A DNA stretch of 64,000 nucleotides, taken from the NCBI RefSeq assembly GCF_023238205.1, contig NZ_CP096659.1, forward strand, positions 744,001-808,000, read 5' to 3'. Below the pieces are notes generated by a model. The model did no database searches, was not told the DNA's origin, and was given only the letters and a program-made list of their open reading frames with translations. This document shows, piece by piece, positions 58,869 through 64,000 of the stretch. This stretch comes from Halorussus limi. GTDB taxonomy: Archaea; Halobacteriota; Halobacteria; Halobacteriales; Haladaptataceae. Within the stretch, counting starts at the first letter, position 1; the number at the start of each line of letters is the position of its first letter. Made by a program: the position numbers and the translations under genes.

Positions 58869-60161
58869 ATGCGCGTAGACCTCGGCAACGCACTCTCGGA
58901 AGTCGCCGACCCCGGACTCTCCCGCACCGAACTCGACGAGTTGGACGAGCGAGTCGCCGACGCCCACGAGCGAATCGAGCGCGGCAGGGCGGACGCCGAA
59001 CACGGTTACGCCGCGCTGAACCTGCCCGAGACCGCGAACCTCGACGCGATTCGGACCGCGGTCGAACCGTTCGCCGACGCCGAGGCGGTCCTGACGGTCG
59101 GTATCGGCGGGTCGGCGCTCGGCGCGGCCACCCTCGCCGACGGCCTCCCCTCCGAGACCGACGCCTACTTCCTCGACAACGTGGACCCCGAACACGTCTC
59201 GCGCCTGCTCGACTCCCTCCCGCTTGATTCGACCGCGGTCAACGTCGTCTCGCGCTCGGGCACGACCGCCGAGACGCTCGCCAACTTCCTCGTCGTCCGC
59301 GAGGCGATGGACGACGCCGGCGTCGACTGGACCGACCGGACCTTCGTCACCACCGGCCGAGAGGGCAACCTCCGGCGACTCGCCGAGAAGGAGGACCTGC
59401 CCGCGCTCGACGTGCCCGACGGCGTTCCGGGCCGGTTCTCGGTCCTCTCGACCGTGGGACTCGCCTGCGCCGCCATACAGGGCCACGACCTCGACGCGAT
59501 TCTCCGGGGCGCACGCGACGAGGCCGACCGGCTCGCGGGGTCGCTGTACGAGTCGCCGGCCTACGCCTACGGCGCGGTCTCCTACGCCCTCGAAGAGCGC
59601 GGCGCGGCGGTCAACGCGATGATGCCCTACGCCGAATCGCTGGAAACGTTCGCCGAGTGGTTCGCCCAGTTGTGGGCCGAGAGCCTCGGCAAGGACGGCC
59701 GGGGCCAGACCCCCGCCCGCGCGCTCGGCGCGACCGACCAGCACTCTCAACTCCAACTCTACCGGGCCGGACCTCACGACAAGATGGTCACACTCGTGCG
59801 ACCCGAGGAGCGGGCGGACCGCGCCATCCCGCACACCGACCTCGACGGCCTCTCGTACCTCGGCGGGTCGTCGCTGGGCGACCTGCTCGACGCCGAGTTC
59901 GAAGCGACCGAAGCCAGCCTCGCGGAGGCGGGTCAGCCGAACGTCCGCGTCGAAATCGACCGCGTGGACGAGCGGAGCCTCGGCGAACTCCTCTACGGAA
60001 TGGAGGCCGCCTGCGTCGTCTACGGCGAACTCGCCGGCGTCTCGACGTTCACCCAACCCGCGGTCGAGTGGGGCAAGAAGGCGGCCCGCGGACTGTTGGG
60101 CGGCGGAGACTTCGAGGAGGCCGACGCCGTCGCCGAGAAGACGACGCTGACCGTCGAGTAG
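58869..60161 (+). CDS. pgi: Glucose-6-phosphate isomerase
   Basis: 430 residues from ATG 58869. PGI motifs are in place: VGIGGSALGAATLADGL, VVSRSGTTAETLANF (phosphate site), ESLGKDGRGQTPARALGATD, QHSQLQLYRAGPHDK, and the C-terminal QPAVEWGKKAARGLLGG with the active-site Lys. It interconverts glucose-6-phosphate and fructose-6-phosphate. The length is that of the shorter archaeal/bacterial PGI type. Its product feeds GlmS encoded 15 kb away. The gene is monocistronic. Confidence 0.95.
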   Translation: MRVDLGNALSEVADPGLSRTELDELDERVADAHERIERGRADAEHGYAALNLPETANLDAIRTAVEPFADAEAVLTVGIGGSALGAATLADGLPSETDAYFLDNVDPEHVSRLLDSLPLDSTAVNVVSRSGTTAETLANFLVVREAMDDAGVDWTDRTFVTTGREGNLRRLAEKEDLPALDVPDGVPGRFSVLSTVGLACAAIQGHDLDAILRGARDEADRLAGSLYESPAYAYGAVSYALEERGAAVNAMMPYAESLETFAEWFAQLWAESLGKDGRGQTPARALGATDQHSQLQLYRAGPHDKMVTLVRPEERADRAIPHTDLDGLSYLGGSSLGDLLDAEFEATEASLAEAGQPNVRVEIDRVDERSLGELLYGMEAACVVYGELAGVSTFTQPAVEWGKKAARGLLGGGDFEEADAVAEKTTLTVE

Positions 60162-60246
60162 TACGGTACGGCGTCTCGGTGAGACGAAATAACAGAAAGC
60201 TTTTGACAGTCGTTTAACTACAATCCGGGGCGAAGTAGCTCGAAAT

Positions 60247-61134
60247 ATGTTCGACACAGCCCTCCACCGGCGGGTCGTCCTCGCCGCGCTGGTCGCCCTC
60301 GCGGGCGTCGCCGGCGTGGTCGCGGTCGGACCCGCGACGGCAGACGACGCATCGACGCGGCAAGTAGACTCGGCGGTCGCCCGGACCGACGCGACGAACC
60401 AGAGCGAGAACCTCACGGCGTCGTTCGTCCGCGACGGCGAGCAGGTCGTCCTCCACCCCGGCGCGGACCAGACGGTCCGTGTCCAGACGAACGCCGAGAA
60501 CGGAACGATGCTGAACCTCGGAGTCTGGGTCAACGGGTCGTTCGCGATGGAGAGCATCGCCGAGGTCCCGGAGAACGGGACTGCTACGTTCCCCGTCGAC
60601 GTGAACGCTCTGGACGCGTCCACCGGTTCTGAGGTCCGACTGGTCGTGCGCCACGACGACCAGAAACTCGCCGAGACCGCAGGCGTCGTGAAGCGGATTT
60701 CGGTCGAGTTCGTCCACGACGGCGACCGAATCGTCCTCGAAAACGCCCCGAACCAGACCGTCGAAGTCCGGACCGACGCCGAACCGGGCCGGGAACTCAC
60801 CGTCCAGATGCAGAGCGACAAGTTCGTTCGGACTTCTCCGGCCGTGGTCGGGGAAGACGGCACTGCTACTGCGACGTTCGACCTGAGCGACGTCGAGTCG
60901 GGAAGGGAAATCACGCTTCAGGTGGCCTCCGGTGACGCAGAGACCGTCGGCGTAATCCTGAACGAGTCGGCGATGGCGGACGAGACGACGACGACGGACG
61001 CGCCGACCGAGACGACCACTGACGGGAACGAAACGACGGCTCACGGCGACAACGAGTCCAGCGTACCCGGATTCGGCGTCCCGGTCGCGCTGTGCGCGCT
61101 GGCCGCCGGCGCTGCGCTCGCGCGGCGGGCCTGA
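60247..61134 (+). CDS. PGF-CTERM surface protein (BGTF-like)
   Basis: 295 residues. Sec-type signal (VVLAALVALAGVAGVVAVGP), then two related beta domains, each starting with FVRDGEQVVLHPGADQTVRV or FVHDGDRIVLENAPNQTVEV, as in BGTF surface domains. A Thr-rich stalk (DETTTTDAPTETTTDGNETT) leads to the C-terminal signal SSVPGFGVPVALCALAAGAA with a basic end, the PGF-CTERM signal cut and lipid-attached by archaeosortase ArtA. Several N-x-S/T sequons make it a probable AglB substrate. The product sits on the cell surface. Confidence 0.9.
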   Translation: MFDTALHRRVVLAALVALAGVAGVVAVGPATADDASTRQVDSAVARTDATNQSENLTASFVRDGEQVVLHPGADQTVRVQTNAENGTMLNLGVWVNGSFAMESIAEVPENGTATFPVDVNALDASTGSEVRLVVRHDDQKLAETAGVVKRISVEFVHDGDRIVLENAPNQTVEVRTDAEPGRELTVQMQSDKFVRTSPAVVGEDGTATATFDLSDVESGREITLQVASGDAETVGVILNESAMADETTTTDAPTETTTDGNETTAHGDNESSVPGFGVPVALCALAAGAALARRA

Positions 61135-61249
61135 CCGTTCGCGACCCGACAGTCGTCACTTCCTTTCTTCTTTCGACCGCGCGTGACCGTCGCTCGGTCT
61201 CGCTCGCGCAAACACAGGGACTTTAGCCCGGCCGTCCCTTCGTACGGGC

Positions 61250-62362
61250 ATGGAAGACCGTTCTGCTGCGAGCGTCGGCGTCGCGGTGGCGGCCCTCGCC
61301 CTCGCGGCCGCCGCGTTCCCGTGGGGCACGACCGGGGTCGGTCCGTTCGAGAACGTCGTGGTCGCAGTCCTCGGCGGGGCCGCGCTCGGGGCGTTCTCGC
61401 TCCGGCGGCGCGACCTGCTCGGGCGAGTTCCGGGGTCGCTCGCGGCCGGCGTCGCCAGTCTCGGAATCGTCGGCTACGCGGCCGTCGCGGTCGCGGCCCC
61501 GGTCGCCGGCGGGAGCGCGCTCGTCGCGGAGGCTCCGTCGGCACCGTCGCCGTGGGGCGTCGGCCTCGCGCTGCTGGGCGGGGTCGGCGGCGTCGTCGCG
61601 GCCTACGGCGACGGTCGGGGGTTCCCCGACTCGCTCCGACGGGCCGCGAAAGCCATCAGTTGGAGCCTCGCGGTCGGCTACGCGGGACTGTTCGCCATCG
61701 CGATTTGGGGGAGTCTCCTCGTGGGCATCGCCGGGGGACTGATGCCCGGCGAACCCGGTTCCGCGATGGAACTCGCTCTGGGCGCGGTCGCGCTCGGGTT
61801 CGGGACCGGGACCGTCGCGCTGCTGTACTTCCAGTGGACAGACAAGACGGTCTCGTACCTCGACTTCCGGACGCCCTCCCTGCGCGACGTGGGGTACGTT
61901 GTCGGCGGCGTCGTCGCGCTGTTCGCGCTACAGGCGGTCGTCACCGTCGTCCTCTCGGAACTCGGCGTGCGCACCGCGAACCACAGCATCCAGCAGACCG
62001 CGGCGAACGGCGACGCCAGCATCCTGCTCCTGATGATTCCGGCGTCGTGGCTCATCGTCGGTCCCGGCGAGGAGTTGCTCTACCGAAACATCATCCAGAA
62101 GGACCTGTACGACACTTTCGGCGATTGGGGCGCGGTGCTGGTCGGGAGCGCGGTGTTCTCGCTGGCCCACATCCCGGCCTACGCGACCGGGGCGAGCGTC
62201 GGTGCGCTCGTCAGCACGCTCGCGGTCATCTTCGGCCTGTCGCTGGTGCTGGGCGCGACGTACCTGCGGACCGACAATCTGACCGTCCCGGCGCTGATTC
62301 ACGGCACGTTCGACGCGGTCATCTTCGGCGCGATGTACTTCCAACTGACCGGCGGGGCGTGA
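61250..62362 (+). CDS. CPBP family intramembrane metalloprotease
   Basis: 370 residues with about ten helices. The catalytic motif EExxxR is in PGEELLYRNIIQKDLYDTFG, followed by the His in FSLAHIPAYATG and the terminal TVPALIHGTFDAVIFGAMYF. CPBP (CAAX-like, Abi) proteases cut membrane peptides such as bacteriocins or CAAX proteins. The N-terminal helices form a second, less conserved half typical of haloarchaeal members. It is followed by a small RHH gene. Role unknown. Confidence 0.88.
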   Translation: MEDRSAASVGVAVAALALAAAAFPWGTTGVGPFENVVVAVLGGAALGAFSLRRRDLLGRVPGSLAAGVASLGIVGYAAVAVAAPVAGGSALVAEAPSAPSPWGVGLALLGGVGGVVAAYGDGRGFPDSLRRAAKAISWSLAVGYAGLFAIAIWGSLLVGIAGGLMPGEPGSAMELALGAVALGFGTGTVALLYFQWTDKTVSYLDFRTPSLRDVGYVVGGVVALFALQAVVTVVLSELGVRTANHSIQQTAANGDASILLLMIPASWLIVGPGEELLYRNIIQKDLYDTFGDWGAVLVGSAVFSLAHIPAYATGASVGALVSTLAVIFGLSLVLGATYLRTDNLTVPALIHGTFDAVIFGAMYFQLTGGA

Positions 62363-62441
62363 CGGGACGCGAGGTTGTAGCTCCGAAAAGAGGAGCGTCC
62401 GCCGGACGTCGGCCTCGCGTCCGCTCCTCGTCTGACGTAGA

Positions 62442-62447
62442 TTTAAC
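62442..62447 (+). promoter_or_regulatory. TATA element of the small RHH gene
   Basis: TTTAAC lies about 30 bases before ATG 62473, consistent with a leaderless transcript for the 47-residue protein. Confidence 0.45.
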
Positions 62448-62472
62448 ACCTCCAAACACTTTCGAAATTTGC

Positions 62473-62616
62473 ATGAAGCATCGGTACTCGATCACCTGCG
62501 AGCGTGAGCGCGCCAGACGCATCGAGACGCTGGCCCGCGAGTACGACCTCACGACGCAGGAGGTTCTTCAGCAACTCATCGAAGTCGGTCTCGAAGAGAT
62601 AGAGACCGACGAGTGA
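62473..62616 (+). CDS. 47-residue ribbon-helix-helix-like protein
   Basis: 47 residues: a short strand KHRYSITCERERARRIETLA, then two helices REYDLTTQEVLQQLIEVGLE, with an acidic end. The strand-helix-helix layout fits CopG/Arc-type DNA-binding dimers. It is too small for other domains. It has its own TATA element, is divergent in character from the CPBP gene before it, and converges with the NOB1-like gene. A regulator role is likely but its target is unknown. Confidence 0.65.
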   Translation: MKHRYSITCERERARRIETLAREYDLTTQEVLQQLIEVGLEEIETDE

Positions 62617-62696
62617 CGACGGGAAAACGCCGCGCGTCGGGCGCGCCGCAGGCGAGGCAGTCGCGCCGTCGTCCGACAGTTACGCGAGAACGCCGG

Positions 62697-63161
62697 TCAG
62701 GCGTTCGACGGGTTCTTGCGGGTGAGTTCGCTGCCGCAGATGGGGCACCGGTCCTTGTTCTCGTCGAACTCCCGGCCACAGCCCTGACACTGGAACCGCC
62801 AGTCGCGCTGTTCGGTGATGCCGTCTTGGGCGATGACCTCGACGCTGACGTCCATGTGTTCGGCGACGTTCTGCATCGCGTAGTCGTCGGTGACGAGTCT
62901 GGCGTCGAGTTCGAAGGCGGCCGCGATGAGCCGAACGTCGGTGGTCGATAGCTCCTCGAAGTCACCGGTCTCCTCGGCGGCCCGGCGGACGCGCTCTACC
63001 GCGCCGTCTTGGGGAATATGAATGTGCATCCCCGACCCTTCCATCGCGTCGAAGCGATAGGCGCTCTCGTCTTCGAGTTCCTCCCGGACCATCGGGATGG
63101 TCGCGATGTCTTCGGTCGTGTGATACTCGTTGATGAAGGCTGAGGAGTCTAGAACGTACAT
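62697..63161 (-). CDS. nob1: NOB1-like PIN endonuclease with zinc ribbon
   Basis: 154 residues. PIN domain with the first catalytic Asp in MYVLDSSAFINEY, TDVRLIAAAFELDARLVTDD with further acidic residues, and a C-terminal zinc ribbon CQGCGREFDENKDRCPICGS. The layout matches archaeal NOB1, which matures the 3-prime end of 16S rRNA. It starts immediately after the stop of the PRC-barrel gene on the same strand, so the two are coupled. Confidence 0.9.
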   Translation of the reverse strand: MYVLDSSAFINEYHTTEDIATIPMVREELEDESAYRFDAMEGSGMHIHIPQDGAVERVRRAAEETGDFEELSTTDVRLIAAAFELDARLVTDDYAMQNVAEHMDVSVEVIAQDGITEQRDWRFQCQGCGREFDENKDRCPICGSELTRKNPSNA

Positions 63162-63407
63162 TTACCGCTGAACGACGATGTAGTCTTTTACCGCCTGCAC
63201 TCGTTGCACGGGGACCTGGAATCGACCCTGTTCGTCCGAGTCGAACGCCACCGAGGTACTGTCCAACTGTTCGTCCGGTTCGATGAGCAGGTCGGCGAGT
63301 TCGCCCGTCTTGAGGTCCATGGTGATGTTGTACAGCATACCGAGTTCTGTCCCGTCTGACCCCATGACGGCCTTCCCCGAGAGGTTTTCGGCGAGGATTT
63401 CCGACAT
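63162..63407 (-). CDS. PRC-barrel domain protein
   Basis: 81 residues. The sequence EILAENLSGKAVMGSDGTEL, GMLYNITMDLKTGELADLLI and GRFQVPVQRVQAVKDYIVVQ is a complete PRC-barrel of the short archaeal type, which is often encoded with RNA-processing or cell-division genes. Its stop is directly followed by the NOB1-like ATG. A strong TATA box lies 22-30 bases upstream, giving a leaderless start. It probably acts as an adaptor in ribosome maturation or cell division. Confidence 0.92.
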   Translation of the reverse strand: MSEILAENLSGKAVMGSDGTELGMLYNITMDLKTGELADLLIEPDEQLDSTSVAFDSDEQGRFQVPVQRVQAVKDYIVVQR

Positions 63408-63428
63408 ACGGGGGGTTACTGAGCGCTT

Positions 63429-63437
63429 CTATATAAA
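63429..63437 (-). promoter_or_regulatory. TATA box of PRC-barrel/nob1 operon
   Basis: On the minus strand TTTATATAG lies 22-30 bases before ATG 63407, a good haloarchaeal leaderless promoter. Confidence 0.65.
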
Positions 63438-63463
63438 GGATACGGGGGAGCGCGGCGGGGCGG

Positions 63464-63982
63464 TCAGACGCCGGCACGCGAACGCCACCGCCGGTTGAGC
63501 CACGCGACGTAGCCCAGTCCGATCCCGAAGACGAGGACCCACGGCGAATCGAGCAGTACCGCGACGGCCGGACTCGAACCGAGCAATCGCTCCACGGCGA
63601 ACAGCACCGCGACCGTAGCGACGACCAGCGCGGTGACGACGAACCCGTGCTTGTAGCCGGTGCCCACGAAGCTCCCCTCGTGAGACCGCAGGCCGTAGTC
63701 GGCGTTCTCCCAATCGACGCCGCCGCCACTGCTGGCCTCCGCGAGGCGGAATCCCGGCGGGAAGTGGTCGTCCTCCCACGACTTGCCGTTCGCCATCGAC
63801 CCGAACCGGTAGCGATACCACGCGATGACGGCGAGGAGCGCCGCGCCGCCGGGAGCCGCGAGCGCCGCCGCCACGACGACGGTTCCCGACGCGAACAGCG
63901 GGTCTGGCGACCCGGCGAACAGCGCGTACACTCGTGCCGGAGCCAACACCGTGAACACCCACGGGAACAGCAGGTTCAACAT
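63464..63982 (-). CDS. Haloarchaeal membrane protein (DUF5808-like)
   Basis: 172 residues from ATG 63982, but the frame is still open at the window edge, so the true start may lie outside. Two N-terminal helices (about 1-20 and 30-52) are followed by YRYRFGSMANGKSWEDDHFP, a short polar block, and two C-terminal helices (about 108-130 and 140-160). The WEDDHFPPGF block recalls the DUF5808 pattern of membrane proteins in haloarchaea. Function unknown. Confidence 0.6.
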   Translation of the reverse strand: MLNLLFPWVFTVLAPARVYALFAGSPDPLFASGTVVVAAALAAPGGAALLAVIAWYRYRFGSMANGKSWEDDHFPPGFRLAEASSGGGVDWENADYGLRSHEGSFVGTGYKHGFVVTALVVATVAVLFAVERLLGSSPAVAVLLDSPWVLVFGIGLGYVAWLNRRWRSRAGV

Positions 63983-64000
63983 CGGGCTACCGAGCGCCCG

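Overview
The window is haloarchaeal DNA. The proteins are acidic and Asp/Glu-rich, promoters carry archaeal TATA boxes a fixed distance from leaderless starts, and there are archaeal marker genes (TFIIB, Pus10, NOB1-like nuclease, SecD/SecF, UppP, PGF-CTERM surface protein, HalOD1 and PRC-barrel proteins). The genus cannot be fixed from the sequence alone. I see no rRNA, tRNA or CRISPR array.

Region 1 (1-7012) holds transport and catabolism genes. A minus-strand operon (amidohydrolase, Rieske ferredoxin, MmgE/PrpD cut by the window edge) diverges from a nitrilase-family amidase. A UspA protein follows, then a complete four-gene osmoprotectant ABC importer (lipoprotein, permease, ATPase, permease).

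Region 2 (about 7013-20605) looks like an integrated plasmid or conjugative-element fragment. It opens with a GC-rich palindromic stretch. Then come an OB-fold (RPA-like) protein, an orphan TFB, a decayed zinc-finger gene, an RHH antitoxin next to an MNT-HEPN (MntA/HepT) toxin pair, and a run of small acidic or zinc-binding proteins. It ends with a tightly overlapping operon that resembles an archaeal type IV secretion channel: a pilin-like protein, a secreted and anchored ectodomain split over two frames, a VirB6/TrbL-like membrane protein, a membrane protein placed like VirB3/PrgI, and a VirB4 ATPase. No integrase, relaxase or coupling protein is visible. Six genes in this region are preceded by a similar T-tract plus hairpin.

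Region 3 (20704-41867) is a surface-glycan locus. It encodes a polyprenyl-phosphate sugar transferase, an AglB/STT3-type oligosaccharyltransferase with a C-terminal LamG-like domain, three GT4 glycosyltransferases, two NAD-dependent sugar epimerases, two sulfatase-superfamily proteins, a Wzx-like flippase, an FkbM-type methyltransferase, a Wzy-like polymerase and a DUF4330 protein. Between AglB and the first sulfatase lie three consecutive decayed sugar-nucleotide genes (a nucleotide-sugar dehydrogenase, a sugar-1-phosphate nucleotidyltransferase and an epimerase). The locus therefore seems to assemble a lipid-linked glycan in a Wzx/Wzy-like way and may pass it to an OST, but its own precursor genes are partly broken.

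Region 4 (about 41.9-64 kb) is visibly more GC-rich and looks like core chromosome. It holds a GlmU-like protein, a small tandem-repeat protein and GlmS in one operon, then UppP, Pus10, a MATE transporter, an ERCC4-type nuclease, RNase HII, SecF-SecD, glucose-6-phosphate isomerase, a PGF-CTERM surface protein, a CPBP protease, NOB1-like nuclease and PRC-barrel proteins, plus several conserved haloarchaeal hypotheticals. GlmU/GlmS (UDP-GlcNAc), Pgi (hexose phosphates) and UppP (lipid carrier recycling) could supply the neighbouring glycan locus.
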